Shown: positions 1-12,783, counted from the stretch's first letter. The stretch is DNA of 64,000 bases from Daphnia carinata (GCF_022539665.2 NC_081333.1:7748971-7812970); one strand, 5' to 3'. The notes: generated by a model from the sequence alone, not told the origin. A program made the numbers and translations.

Positions 1-316
1 ATACACAGAGAAGGTATAATAATAATCATGATAATAAAATGGGGAATCCTCTTTACCCTCCTTTCACCAGCTAGTGGGGTGAAAAAAAAAATTCAGGTAA
101 AAAAAAAAAGATTTGTGTGTGTGTGCCTAGACGTACAGACACAATGTGCGCAACCCTAGACAGTTATTACAGTTGAGCTAGATGTGTATAATCATCGCAC
201 GTCGTAGAGAAAAAAAAAAATTATTTTCTGGTCGAAATGAATCCGGCCGTGACAGTCAATCATAAACAGATAAAGATAAAGAAGCAGGTCGTATACATTT
301 GCCTTCTGTATCGCTA

Positions 317-321
<5 letters not shown>

Positions 322-351
<30 letters not shown>
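322..351 (+). repeat. (GA)n microsatellite
   Basis: About 15 uninterrupted GA dinucleotides. Confidence 0.9.
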
Positions 352-354
<3 letters not shown>

Positions 355-3300
355 AGAAAAAAAAAAAGACTCATCAAAATACATTTGTAGAGGATGACGA
401 AATCAATGGTCCGTTTCTATTCGTCATAAAAAGAAAACCAAAAAAAAAAAAAAAAAAAAAAAAATGTAAAAAAATTTTAAAGATAGTAAAAGTTAATCAA
501 AAAGAGATGCGTCAGAAAGGCATTGGCTAAGCGCAGGAAAAGTCCAAGATCCTCTTATTTGGTTCGTCTCGTTACGAGAATAATTCAAGAGATGCGTATA
601 CACTACGTGAACAATATAATCATTGTGTACACGTATCAGCCATTTATTCGAGTACAATTCAGTTTGAGGATGAGGCCAACAGAAAAACCAAGAAGCAGCA
701 CTCAACCGAATAGGGTTTCTAATGTCATCGTGTCTGTTCGGGGAACGCATGTAAAAGAAGAAGAAGAAAAAAGCCCAACTACCCAATTGGCAATTATAGA
801 GAGATATGATAGTAATATCCTCTCTCTCTCTTTCACTACTGGACGTCAACAACAACACACACGTATTTCTATTTAGTAACTAGTACTAGTACATATATAT
901 ATATATATATTCGGATGGAGGGGTTTATCTGGCTGCGGGGCACCTCTAGACACACTAGCAGCTACTGTACATAATAATACGACTACATATATATTATATC
1001 CATACATATATGTGTGTGTAGCGCAGCAGTAAATGTAACTTCATTTAGCCCGCACAACCCACCACCCCTCTTTGTATATATAAAAAAAAAACGTGCAGAC
1101 GCATAATCCTCAATGGCTTCTACTTTTTTTTTCATGTGATTTCTTGGTAATATTTTTGGTGTTTTTTCTACCACACGAGAGCCCTCAACGCATTTTGTAT
1201 TGTTACCCCCCTCTATGGTGCACGGCCTACTGATATCGTGTGCGAACAAGAGGGCGGATGCAGACGATGGAAATCACATGACGCAATACCCACCCGAAGA
1301 GAAACGGACATTTGCAAATACGACAATCTACTCGTCACGGGCAATTTTTCGTATGAGGTTAATAACTTTTAAACGTGATGGTATAAGCTCTTTTCTTTCC
1401 TCGGGGTCTTGTTCCATATAGCTTTCATGAAATTAACTAATGGACAATTCAATTCTTTTCTCATCCGAAAAGCTGCTTGGCTTAACAGACAGAGGGGAGA
1501 GACTTAATGCGATCAGAATAAAAAAACTAGCTCTCCCTCTGTAGTCCCGACACATCCAAAACGAGAGGATTTAAAGGTCAAGCGATGTCGATCGATAACT
1601 TTTTTTTTTAAACATAAGATGTACGTACACGATGTGTGTACTTTGTACGTCCCTTTACGAGTCGATAGGTACGCTGATAAACATTCTTTATTTTTAGCTA
1701 TTGGTTTCTTGTATTTTCTAACCGACGCTCGGGACGATACCCTTTTTCTTGATATTTGTACCGACCGACTACTTCTGGCTTCCCAATTTATGTTGATGGG
1801 AAAAATTCAAACTGACACTCTACTTTTGGGTGGAGGGTGCCATAAAATAGATTTCAAAAAAAAAAAAAAAAAAAAAAAAAACTGGCTTGTTGTTCTGTGT
1901 TTTCAGGACTTGGCAACGTACGAGCATTTCTTCCCAAACGAACGAAAACTCGTTCGGTACGATTTCATTTCCCCAATGGACAACAACAATCTCATCCAAT
2001 GGCCGTTATTTACGATCATTAGAGATTCCACTATTTTCTTTCTTAGTTGGATTCTTTTCTCTTCGGCGCGTCACATCACGCCTTGTCGGCACGTGCGTGT
2101 CGGGTCAATTTTCAAAACAAAACAAAAAGTTTCAAATAAAAAAAAATCGAAAAGAAAAAAAAAAGAAATCAAAAAAGGTCAGACCTTATCTGATTTCAGG
2201 TGTGGTTATAGTCAGTCATTTCTTACTACTATTGTTATTTGAAAATTATGATTGCGGTTGGTGCCGAGTAGCCGATCACGCTCTGTTGCCTCACAATCAT
2301 CAATTTCTCTTTCAAATACTAAAGAAAAGAAAAAATTCTTACAACACACACAAATAAAATTTCATTTCGATAGGCCTAATAATAGAGGTCGATCAAGCGT
2401 GTGATGAAGGCAAAAAAAAAATGATTAGATAGCGATAGACAGACGAAGAAAAAAGAAATAATGTGGCCTGACTTGTTGATGATCGTAACGAGGTGGATGG
2501 AGTTACCCGCCCAATTTGTATTTTCTTCTTCTTCTTCTTATGTAACCCACAAAAAATCTCCACCTCGTCGTTCTTCCCCCCCCCCCCTTTTTCATAACGC
2601 CATATAACGCTAATGGCTCTCGGGCCGCACGTGTCAACCCCGGGATCACGAATCCTCCGCGCGCGCGCCCGGCCCCGCAAGGATGGCCATCAGCGACGGA
2701 ACTTTTTTATTTTTTTGTGGGGGGTTGTTGTTATTGAAAAGAAAAAAGGGATTTATGTGAACAAAAAAAAACAGGGAACATACGAACAGTTATGGTCGAC
2801 GTATTGTTATCTAGGCCTATGTGCATTGTAAACTATCTGAATTGAACGACAATTTAAGATTTCATGGAGACAAAAAGGATGGCTACCTAACTCAAAAGAA
2901 ATGCCTTAGCTATGGGAGTATTTATAAGAGATAAGCTACGATGTTTTTTTTTTTTTTTTTTTTATTTTCATCCGATTGTGTCGCTCCCTCCCGCGTCGGA
3001 AAAGAAAAATTGGTCGGGAGAGCTTCCTGTCTCCCACACTCTCCCGATAGTTTGGACACCCTGCTGAGTTCTATATACTTTTCTTCCAAAAATCATTTAA
3101 ATTTAAAAAAAAAAAAAAAAAGGCAAAAGAGAGAGAGAGAGACTTGGGAATTTTGTGTTGGAACTTTTGGCGTCGTGAGGAACGATTCGCTACACCTGTG
3201 ACATCATCCTTTAGAAAATTATCTTTCCCTTTCCACGGTTGAAAATAAAAGTCGAATCCTATTTGAATCCCCCTTCAAAAAAAATCAACAATGTGATACC

Positions 3301-5682
3301 TATAAAGCGGATAACTTGCTCTATAATGAGTCTTCCTATCGCGTGCAATAAAAAAAAATATTTCCAAAGAAAAATAAAAAAAATGAAACATTTTTAAAGG
3401 GGTAACAGAACTATCGAGAAGCAGCCACACAAAAAGAGAACTCAAATTCAGAAATGGTCAACGAAATAATAATTTTTTTTTTTCGTCCATCTGCTTCGTC
3501 TTCCTCGAGAAAGAAACACGTAACATTCAGCATAATCAAAAGAGACGGTTGGTCTTTAAAAAAAAAAAAATGTTTTTTTTTTTTTTTTAGCCATATTAGG
3601 TGCATCAATTAAAAACCTCGATTCGGATGATATGCTGGAATTTTTGTTCGGGTGTTCTCTCTTGTAGCGAACCCCCGGTCTTCATTTGAATTTTATGACA
3701 TCTTCAGAGAGCACCGATAGTAAAAAAAAGAAAAACGAAGGGGATAGAAAGACGAAAATGCGATTAAACAAGGTAGTAGTAGAAGTAGTAGTCGTACCGG
3801 CTAAAAGGAAAGAAAAAAAAAGTTTTTTTTTCTACTTCTTTCCTTTTTTTTTCCACATCGTTAAATAGGCTAACACACAAACTTATATTTTTTTTTTTTG
3901 TATTTTTATTTGTACTTTTCTGGTTAGATTTTTTTTTTCTCTCCCGCACTCCTTGATGGTTTCCTTTTAACGACGTTCTGATATGATTACGGCCATGTGA
4001 GAAACACCAGAAAAAAACGGAGCTAATCAACCAACGGCTTTCTGGGTACCTTTCGCTTCTTCCCCCGCACCAATTTGACCTTTCGCCCATAACCAAACAA
4101 GAAAAGAAAAAAGTACAAACTTCGTTGATCCTATAGAGAGGCCTGTTTACAATTTTTTTTTTCTTTCTTTCCCGCATAGGAAACAACTTTTCGAAAAGGT
4201 GGTAAACAAAATAATTGTTTTTAAAAGCGAAAAAAAAAAAGAGGAACCAAACCATAATCGCGTCAATTACACGACGACTCAAAGGGAAAGAAAGAAAGAA
4301 AAAAGTTCTGTTTGTGTATATTATCTTCCATGTGGAGCGCTAGGTTCGAGGGTGGTAAACACAACGATTCATAGGGAAATCTACGCTATACTTTTATGTA
4401 TAGTGCGCAGATACGTATAATAATCATAAGCAAACGCACACAAGTCGGAAAAGAAATAAACAAGGCGACTGTCTGCAAAGCAAAAATTGTAATCACACCT
4501 TTCCTTCGAAAAAAAAAATGGGCGGCAAAAAGTTTTAGGCCAAGGTAACAGCCTTTGTAAGAGACATTGTGTATCTTAAACAGACACTTTATTTTTTAAA
4601 GAGAAAAACAACATGAGAAAACTGCTCTAGTGACACTAACCATGAATAGAAATGATCTTCTTTCAAGTTAGAAAAAAAAAAAAATAAATAACCCGACGCG
4701 AGACGCATATCTCGTACGAAATGAGCTGTCTGGTCATCAGAAACGAAAAAAAAAACCTAACGCTCAGCTGTGTTACCGCCTTGATGGATGAGGATGTAAT
4801 TGTTATCCACGCAGCAGCAGCAACGATCTTTTGAATATGAAATACGAAAATGAGGACGAAAACGAGCTCTACGTCTAAACAGCAATGAACTACAATGCAG
4901 CCGTTGTGTGTCTATGACATTCAACTCATCTTCTTCTCGCCAAAATGTCTGCCGGCTGTATTTCAACTAGAATGCTCTCGTCTTTTCAAAACACGTATCC
5001 CACACACGCATGAACGGTCATTACCATCAATACCGTCAGTCCATTCGGCTACTGACCCTTTTTTTCTGCCCTTTTTCTAGAAAATAAAAGAATATCAGCA
5101 TCCAAATGGAAGGACCTCCTCCCTCCCCCCCCCCCCCATTCATCTACATATTTCCAACTATTGCAACTTTTTGTTTCAAGTTCCTGGTATTTTTTCTTTC
5201 TCTTTGGCTTTGAAATTCTAATTTCGGCCCTTTCACTTAGATACCCCCTTTTTTCTCTATTTGTTCGTTTGAGTTTTGGTGTGTCGGCGGCCGTTTGAGT
5301 TTAACCGTGGCCAGAACAATCACACTTTGACTGCGGAGGATGAGTACGCATAGATAACCGGAAAAATGAAAAGAAAAGAAAAAAAAAGTTCTAACTGAAA
5401 GTCTCGTGTTTGGCGTGTTGCTGTCGATTCCCATGTCGCAACAGCTAGGCGCCCAAACTAAATCCAACAAGGGAAAAGAATTCCAAAACGAACTTGATTC
5501 ATTGAATAGATGAAGATGGGGAGAAGAAACGGGAAAAAAAAGCAGAACGACAAGTTTTCTTTTGCTTGGCTTCGTGGAAACGATAAAATGCATCACTTGT
5601 CTGACATCTAGCGGCAATTATAGTAATTTTTGTCTTTCTTCCATTTTGAGAAATGGGCAAAAAGAGAAAGGGAAAGAAAAAA

Positions 5683-5730
5683 AAAAGGCGCCAAGTCGAT
5701 GGGGGGCGATGAAAAAGGCGCCAAATCGAT
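5683..5730 (+). repeat. Near-identical direct repeat, two copies 30 bp apart
   Basis: AAAAGGCGCCAAGTCGAT is followed by AAAAGGCGCCAAATCGAT, one mismatch, each centred on the palindrome GGCGCC. Confidence 0.7.
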
Positions 5731-6223
5731 CGGAATGATGACAAAAAAAACTGTCTAATAACGGCTGAAACTGGGCTGGTGACAACCATGGCAGTTGCCC
5801 AAAATAGGATTTCAAGTTAATAATCATGAATATAAAACAAGCAAGCAAAGCGAGTAACGGACAATAAAGAATGATGGAGCACCAACCACGAAAGGTTGGA
5901 TGTAAAAAGAAAAAAAGCGCTGCGATAAAGTTGCTAGTAGAGATTTTAGGATTTTTTTTTTGTTTAAATTATGGGTCGCTTGTACAGCTAAAGGTTGATA
6001 AGTCGAAGCAAATGCCATCTCATGGTGAAAAAAACAAACAAATTTCGAGCGCCAAATTGAAGCAAAATGGCTTCCGATATTAAATTTCTACAGTTGACTT
6101 AGGATAACCATAAAACGGCCGTCGTGAACCAGAGTACTTTTTGGGAAAAATTCTAAACTAAATAAAGAAATAAAAACTGACTTACCGTGATCAGGTGGAT
6201 TCCCTCCTCGAGAGTAGCAATTA

Positions 6224-6247
6224 AAAACCTGCTAAACAGCAGGTTTT
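6224..6247. repeat. Perfect 10-bp inverted repeat with 4-nt loop
   Basis: AAAACCTGCT, loop AAAC, AGCAGGTTTT. It lies 38 bp from the minus-strand donor at 6186. Confidence 0.8.
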
Positions 6248-6836
6248 ACCGACACCACTTTCACAGATTTTGTTAGTTTTGCACGATTCTCAAATTGAGT
6301 TTCCACAATAAAATATTCTCCTTAACGACAGCAAAATCAGTGAGTTATCTTCAGCATGAATGTAACTAAAATCTATGGGAGTGTCACAGATGGATCAAGA
6401 GCACTTTTTTACACCTTTTCAGAAGTTTGAAACCAAGGAATACCGCTGTTAACGCCGGTAGTTTAATCAATTACACGAATGTAGAATCGTAAGAAACTAT
6501 TGTACCACAAGCACGTCTCGATTAACGAGCCAAACAAATCCCAGAAATGACCTTTTCTGAGCCATTCAAGGTGACTGACTAGGTGACTAACGCCCGCTGT
6601 ACGGAGGAAGAAACTGCAACTTCACGTGGTGGAGCGACGTTGCCAAAAAATATTTCAAATGAAATTGTAAAAAATGTTACGGTTCAAATACTGATTTTTC
6701 AAATTAATTCACCATCAGCATAAAAATCTAACACCCAGATCAAAAGAAAGTCCTGCATTATAAATGAGTTGGTACAACCAGTTTGACTAGAATGAGGTAA
6801 CTGTAAGATGATTTTTAATTACTAAGATACACTTAC

Positions 6837-7002
6837 CTCCATCTACATCCGGTCTCTGTGTGGTGGAAAAATTTTTGGCGAGTTTTACTTTTATAAAGGG
6901 GTGTTTCCTACCCCATCCTTCTCCACAGCTAAAAAGAGGGATGATGTTGTTGAGGTAACATTAACTGCGAACAAAATGGCTGCGGTAATAAAAATTTCCC
7001 GC
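6837..7002 (-). promoter_or_regulatory. Promoter-like cluster and possible first exon on the minus strand
   Basis: Read on the minus strand: an E2F-like GCGGGAAA (7002-6995), a YY1-like GCCATTTT (about 6980), a TATA box TATAAAAG (6895-6888), then about 50 nt later a strong donor GGAG|GTAAGTG ending an exon at 6837. The spacing suits a TATA promoter with a very short first exon. Another consensus donor (ACG|GTAAGTC) lies at 6186. No coding exon was recognised to the left. Confidence 0.3.
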
Positions 7003-7443
7003 CATTCGGAGAGTTGGATGTTCACGGAAAGTGTACCATGAAACTGCATTCGGCTGCGCTGATTACTTTGAATTCTTGGTTAAGCAAATGACAAGTTTAA
7101 GGTCTTTCAATGAAGGGGTTATTTTTTTTTTTTTTTTTTCGAAATTTGACACTTTTTCAGGTGACTGAACGTTGTATTAAAAGATACCCTTTACTTGTTT
7201 TAACGGGAGACAAAACGTAATGCTATATCGTAAATAAATGACTCTGGCATAGTTAAACATCAATTTTAGAAGTTAAATATCTATGCTTGCCGCTTTAAAC
7301 CATTAAAATATAGATATCTATATCTCTTAAATATAGCACTGTTCGCTTAACGAGAAACAATAAAAAACTGAACTTTTAAACGTTGTCAACGGGAGGTAAA
7401 AAGACATAGTATCGTACCATACTACGAGCATAGCTAAAAATTT

Positions 7444-10400
7444 CTAGTGATTATGCATGTTTATGTGTATGTCTTCATACGGCAGCATACCGGTCAGTTT
7501 TTGATGCAAGTCGATTCGGCTTTCTTTTTTTAACACTGCAATCGTCCAAAATTTTAAAAATATGTTAGGGATACTGAAAAAAAAAAGAAAAAATTATGAC
7601 ATCTGCATTACCCAACAGACGGCTGAAGATCTTGGCTGCCTCTATTCTGCTATAACTCGAGGGTGGAACAAGTTCCCGAAATGTAACGGTGTCCGAAATT
7701 TTATCAGTCTAACAAATCCTTTATATAAATTTCCTATTTTTTTTCAAGAAATTGAATGAAAACGTAATTACCAACGCATCGATCATGTTTAACAAATCAC
7801 TATCTTCAGGAACTTCTGCTTGGGAAAAAGAAATTTCACGGTGATGTATGGTCATAGGAACGCTAGGAGATCCGCGAAATACTGCTTGTCCATTAGACGC
7901 TAGCAAATCTATTGAATGTGCATAAAAATAACGAAGTTTAACTTATTCAGATTCATCTGTTCACCCAATGAACATGCAAGCAAACCTTGTTTATCAACCG
8001 AAGTTTGAGGAATGTCTTCAAGAATAGGGGATGCTCCATCGGACGGGACAGAAGAATTGGTTTCTTTCTCAGCGATAGCACTAAGTGGTGCTGAAGGATG
8101 CGGGGCAAGTGTTTGATCAGTCACGGTGGCATTCGTACTGTCAACCAGAGTTTTTTCGTTTGAAGTAATAGGACGATTACTGTAAATTGGTTTCTTTAAA
8201 CTACGTTCGAACGATAAAATATATCTGAATGCCTCACCAATCTTCGTTAGCCGAGCTTTTAGTTCCGCGGCTGTTTTCAACGGAGGCCTCTACAAGAGTA
8301 TCCATACAGGGATTTTTGCCTCTTTGCCGCTCCGCGGGAGATGTGCGCGATATTTCAAGACCTGAATTGTCTCTGTTTGCAAATTTTGTATGTTTTTCAA
8401 CAATTACTGTAGCTATTAATTTTGTATATGATGTGTACAAGTCATCTTTCACCTGTTAGTTAGGCTGCTTGTATTCAAAGAAAGGATCAAAGAAGCTTCA
8501 TTGGATTGTCCGGCGCGAGCTCTTTCGACCTCCTCGAAGTTACCATCCATAACTGGAATGTTTTCGACCGTATTATTGACATTTTCTACACGTGGCGCCA
8601 CTGGAATTTCATCATGCTTCTCGGTTGCTGGTGTCGTTAGGGGAACAGAGATGTTACTAGTAGAGCCGACACCCGATACATTGGCAATTCTCGATTCACG
8701 CTGCGTGCTGTTTTCCATACGAAGTGTCTACGCAATAACAAGAAAAACAATTACTTCTGTTTGTACATGAAGTAAGAAATGGAAAATTGCGCAAATTACA
8801 CTATATACCAACCTTCGAAAATGGAACATCGAAGTGCGAATCGTCAAGTTGTCGCGTAATCATGTTTCTTGTTAAAAGATACGATAAAGGGCTTTGCATG
8901 TTTAAGACTGATGGGCGTTGCATTAAGTGATTAACGGTGGATTCAGCATATTGCGGGATTATTAAATCGTTCCTTGCATCCTGCAGGAAAAAGGTGGTTT
9001 TAGTCAATAAAGTATCCTGCGGTGTAATCACAAGGTGTTACAGCACGGGCTGAGCTTTTCTATGCTTCTAAATTTACAGACTAACTTACTGTAACCCTTA
9101 GGCTGTTTTCATAATTATTTAACTGCGAGCGGAAAATCTCCGCTGGAATGTTCGTTTCGGCATCAACCATCAAACGACGTCGTCTACGGCGCTGTGCTCT
9201 TATAGGCGAATCTTGAAGTGGTTCCAAAATAAAATCCATCTAACGAAGGTTAAGACAGATATTTTACACGTGAAAATTAATATAAAATATGATACGTACT
9301 GTCTCGTTTACAGCAGAGGCAAGAGCAGAAACAGGCTCCCTACGATCGGAACACATAAACATTCAAGATAATTGTGTTAACCTAATAGATTTGCGCTAGA
9401 GAAAATATTAGTTTTATACCCGGGTTGATCAATACGACTCTGTTTGCTCGGAACATCTTCCTCAACTGAACAACCATTGTGTACGCGCTTCGAATTGCTT
9501 CTTTGCAAATTTGGTCGCCCTATGCAGTGATCAGATTAAGTAGAAAGGAAAATGTTTCATGTCCAACAAACATCGTGAAATAGGCAGGCAACTTCATACC
9601 TGCTCCAAACGGATGGTCAGTTTCCATTGATTCTAGTACTGATGGCAATTCTTTAGTTCCCCATTCTGTGATATTTTCAGTACCTTCTTGGACAACACCA
9701 AAACTTTCATCAATCAGCTTATGAGGAATTTTAAAATGAAGACGATGCAAAATCATAAAGATGAAAAAAGTTATTTATCACCGAAGCAATTTTAATAAAG
9801 TTCTGAATTTTTTAAATACCTCTGGCAACATTCTCACAGCAGATTCTTCCTCTCTCATTGTGATTTCCTCTGGTGCAACAAAATTCCCATTAGGATTTTG
9901 AGAAGTTAGGTTGAAGTACTCTGCAAAATCTTTTTCAATTTCATCAACAGAGGTTGTTTGATTTAGTAGAAGTGGAGCTTCAGATAGTCCTAGAGGCAAA
10001 AATACAGCAGAATTATTATGATACTTCTTTTCCTCAGCCTTTACAAAATTGAAAATTACTATTTGCTGATTATTACCTTGTGGCGGGCTATTTTGGAGAG
10101 CAGATATCCTAAGGGCATCAACAACATCAACTAATTGCCCATACTCCCGTTGTTCCAAAGTTAATTTGTCACTTAACAAATTTTCTTCTGCTCCAACAAC
10201 TACATCAGTCAGGTCTAGGCTACGTATTGGCAATAACATATTTTGGATTAATAACTAAGTTTTATACAAATTTTTTGTCTGCCAACTTACGCACTGCAGC
10301 TAATATTAGTCTCTTTTAAATTCTTAGCAATGTTGTGCTGCTGGAAAGTCAGTTGGAAATGAGCTAACACAGACAATTTGAAGCAAAAATGGAAACATAA

Positions 10401-10791
10401 ATTCGTGAGTGAGGCTTCAAGCAAGTATGACTTACCAATGGTATGGGTCACTTGGCGATGATGAACTAAGACGGCGCCATGCGTAAGCATGGCAGAGAGA
10501 TAGAGAGAAAATCGCGGGTTCGAACGTTGCGATAACCTTCCTTGATTTTCAAGTTTCACATGCCGTAATATATCTTGGCTACAGAATACGAAATCCCAAG
10601 TTAGCAATTAAGTAGGATAGGTCAGCTGAAAATTGTTAATTTTACCATATACGGTCGACTTGAACTTCGAGCACGAGGCGTAAATCTTTCTTAGAGCCGG
10701 CTCCTTTAACTCTTAGTTTTTGATTCGCTACTAGCCATATAACACCAAATTTCCCACCACGGCGGCTGAGAATATCTAGATTATAGAACAT
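7444..10791 (-). CDS. REC8: REC8 meiotic cohesin kleisin subunit, 16 exons, about 738 aa
   Basis: Meiosis-specific alpha-kleisin that closes the SMC1-SMC3 cohesin ring and holds sister chromatids together until separase cuts it. Exons rebuilt on the minus strand: 10791-10646, 10578-10436, 10363-10291, 10219-10077, 9989-9820, 9717-9600, 9519-9420, 9339-9300, 9239-9090, 9016-8813, 8727-8453, 8372-8238, 8179-7986, 7908-7772, 7708-7612, 7535-7444; phases all close. The N-terminus (MFYNLDILSRRGGKFGVIWL) and the later PRFSLYLSAMLTHGAV match the Rad21/Rec8 N-terminal domain that binds SMC3. A five-Arg block followed by LMVDAETNIPAEIFRSQL (residues about 327-350) matches the conserved central kleisin motif. 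The last three exons (about 631-738) contain FRELVPPSSYSRIEAAKIFS, then VLKKESRIDL and PYEDI, the C-terminal winged helix that binds SMC1. Longer than human REC8 (547 aa). The start is the family MFY; an upstream in-frame stretch lacks an ATG. Divergent from CHMP4. REC8 is preferred over RAD21 from the N-terminal similarity. Boundaries of exons 3-6 and 12-13 are least certain. Confidence 0.9.
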
Positions 10792-11711
10792 TTTAGTATT
10801 TCGTGGGTGGTTAATCCAAAGCAATTCTAGCAGTGAACTGCAAACTACAGTTCGAGAAAGGTCACCCTGACCAACTTTCAACAACTACAACCGATCAAGA
10901 TTGACCACGAAACGGAAATGAAGACAGCACTGCCAAACCAGTGTTGTAAGCTTTATTTTATTTTTATTTTTTTAAATAATAAGTTACTGAGAACGCCGAG
11001 AAGTAACAATTAGATCAGAAAAACGAATTCTAATCTTCAACGGAAAGTTCCAACTCATTGGGCAGAGATTAATTTAAATTCAATCTTAACCATTTTTTTG
11101 CATGGAAATGTTCTTTTATAAGGTTTTAACTTTTAAGAGAACGTGAAATCGAATTGGATAGTTTGAAACTCAAGATGTGAAAAAGTATCCGATAATAATT
11201 TTTTGTGTACAAATTATTTGGATTTGAATCATTGTTCATCATTTACCTCTATAAATTGTATCTGCTTGCTATATTTCTAACGTTAAATTTGGAGACCTTA
11301 TGCAATTATTTTAACGACGTTAATGATTAAGATCAAAGTTTGAATCTAAATTTCAAATTTGACTGAACTTCATTTTTCGTTACCGTTACATCATAAGACC
11401 GAAGTTGCAAGCTTAAAACAAAGTCATCTATTAGAAAAATATCTATTCAAAAGCTTACCTGTATGAATCAATTTTTTTTGTTACGCAGAAAAACTATTAT
11501 TTTCTATTTTTATCAAACTGTGTTTAATGATTAATGAATTAAATAGTATATTTGTTGCTTAGGCAATGCTGCCCATTGCCTAATTGTAAGCTGTCAATTC
11601 CGTTGCTCATTGGTGATTCACTGTAGTCGTTTTTTTATTCTAGTTTTGCAATTCCGATAAACAACAGTGAAGTTCGCCAGTAATTTTTTAGGAACGTTTG
11701 ATTCAGTGAAA
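10792..11711. promoter_or_regulatory. Shared divergent promoter region of REC8 and CHMP4
   Basis: About 920 bp separates the two start codons. It is AT-rich but lacks the long homopolymers of the flanks. A possible small leader intron for CHMP4 runs from GTAAG near 11586 to a ttttattctag near 11642. CCAAT-like elements (CATTGG, near 11610) precede it. No TATA box at a convincing distance was seen for either gene, and no transposon-like insertion is evident. Confidence 0.5.
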
Positions 11712-12647
11712 ATGAGTTTCCTCCAAAAAATGTTTGGAAGTGGGGGCAAGGATAAGGGCATGCCCACCACAGGTCAAGCCATACAAAAATTAAGAGAAAC
11801 TGAAGAAATGTTGATTAAAAAGCAAGAATTTCTGGAAAAGAAAATTGAGCAAGAGTTGGATATTGCCAAGAAGAATGGAACAAAGAACAAACGAGGTATA
11901 AAATCAAACTGATGTATATTTTCTTTAGAATAAAATATTCCATTTTCCATTTTTACAGTTGCCATTCAGGCACTAAAACGGAAGAAGAGGTATGAAAAGC
12001 AACTCCAGCAGATCGATGGCACCATTTCAACTATTGAAATGCAGAGAGAAGCTTTGGAAGGAGCAAACACCAATACAGCGGTTCTTCAGACCATGGGCGA
12101 TGCTGCTAAAGCACTCAAAGCAGCTCATCAGCACATGTATTTCTACACAATCTACCGCATTCACACAAAGATAATTATTCATTCCAAATTACAGGGATGT
12201 AGACAAGGTACACGACATGATGGATGACATTGCTGAGCAACAGGAAGTTGCAAGAGAAATCTCAGAAGCCATTTCTAATCCAGTGGCCTTTGGTCAATAT
12301 ATTGATGAAGTAAGTTTCCTTTTTATCTTTAGATTTGTCTATACATTGACCTACTTTTATTTGCCATTTAGGATGAATTGGAGAGAGAATTGGAAGAATT
12401 GGAACAGGAAGAGCTGGATAATGAATTGCTGAATGTCCCAGCAGCTGCAGCTCTGCCATCTGTGCCTACTGGTGAGCCAATTGCAAAAGTTCCGAGCCGA
12501 GCAGTACCCGCCCGTCCATCGCGTAAGTTAAATAATTAATGAAATCGTGCTCTAAAAAGCATTCAAGTTATCCATCATAAAATACTAGGAGCCAAAGCAG
12601 AAGAAGATGATGACGATATGAAGGAACTAGCTGCGTGGGCATCATAA
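11712..12647 (+). CDS. CHMP4: Charged multivesicular body protein 4 (CHMP4/Snf7), ESCRT-III, 5 exons, 228 aa
   Basis: Main polymer-forming subunit of ESCRT-III, which drives inward membrane scission at endosomes, cytokinetic bridges and nuclear envelope reassembly (Drosophila shrub). Exons 11712-11895, 11959-12136, 12195-12309, 12372-12522, 12589-12647; introns of 58-66 nt; phases close. Visible: N-terminal MSFLQKMFGSGG, a basic alpha1/alpha2 hairpin rich in K, E and Q, the conserved EMQREALEGANTNTAVLQTM stretch, an alpha3 acidic run around MMDDIAEQQEVAREIS, and a C-terminal helix ending DDDMKELAAWAS. In the family that C-terminal helix recruits the ALIX Bro1 domain. Length matches human CHMP4B (224 aa). 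The start at 11712 is chosen over an in-frame GTG upstream because it gives the family N-terminus. It shares a 920-bp upstream region with the divergent REC8. Nothing looks damaged. Confidence 0.97.
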
Positions 12648-12777
12648 AGTGGCTCAAGCAATCTGATACTTACAATCTTCAATTTTAAAGGCGCCCTAGT
12701 TGTGATGCCCTTCATGCTTTTCCTTTTCTCCACTTATACAATATAATTGTGACAATAACTGGCCTACCGGGAGTGTA

Positions 12778-12783
12778 AATAAA
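12778..12783 (+). terminator. Poly(A) signal for CHMP4
   Basis: AATAAA 131 nt after the CHMP4 stop. Further AATAAA copies occur near 12845-12860. Confidence 0.6.

Larger units (their letters stand above)
1..6080. other. Homopolymer-rich non-coding region
   Basis: I see no supportable gene. A- and T-runs of 8-26 nt recur every 100-200 bp, with a 25-nt A run at 440-464, a 26-nt A run at 1856-1881, GA repeats at 322-351 and TA repeats at 893-910. Open frames here are built from Lys/Phe homopolymers and change composition at each tract. Confidence 0.7.
6081..7443. other. Non-coding DNA downstream of REC8
   Basis: Composition resembles the gene block rather than the homopolymer-rich flank, apart from one T run near 7121-7139. 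It holds the minus-strand promoter-like cluster and the hairpin listed separately. No coding exon was recognised. Confidence 0.5.

Noticed and set aside
1619-2357. A 207-codon + frame and its overlapping partner
   Set aside because: It runs through a 26-nt A tract as poly-Lys and through other Lys-rich runs; no splice signals or family resemblance.
6170-6260. Spliced-leader or U1-like small RNA idea from ACTTACC and the hairpin
   Set aside because: No Sm site or the conserved U1 loops; the motif is better read as an ordinary splice donor on the other strand.
10505-10525. GGTTCGAA-type tRNA B box
   Set aside because: Lies inside REC8 exon 2 with no A box or cloverleaf; other B-box-like strings in the window also lack partners.
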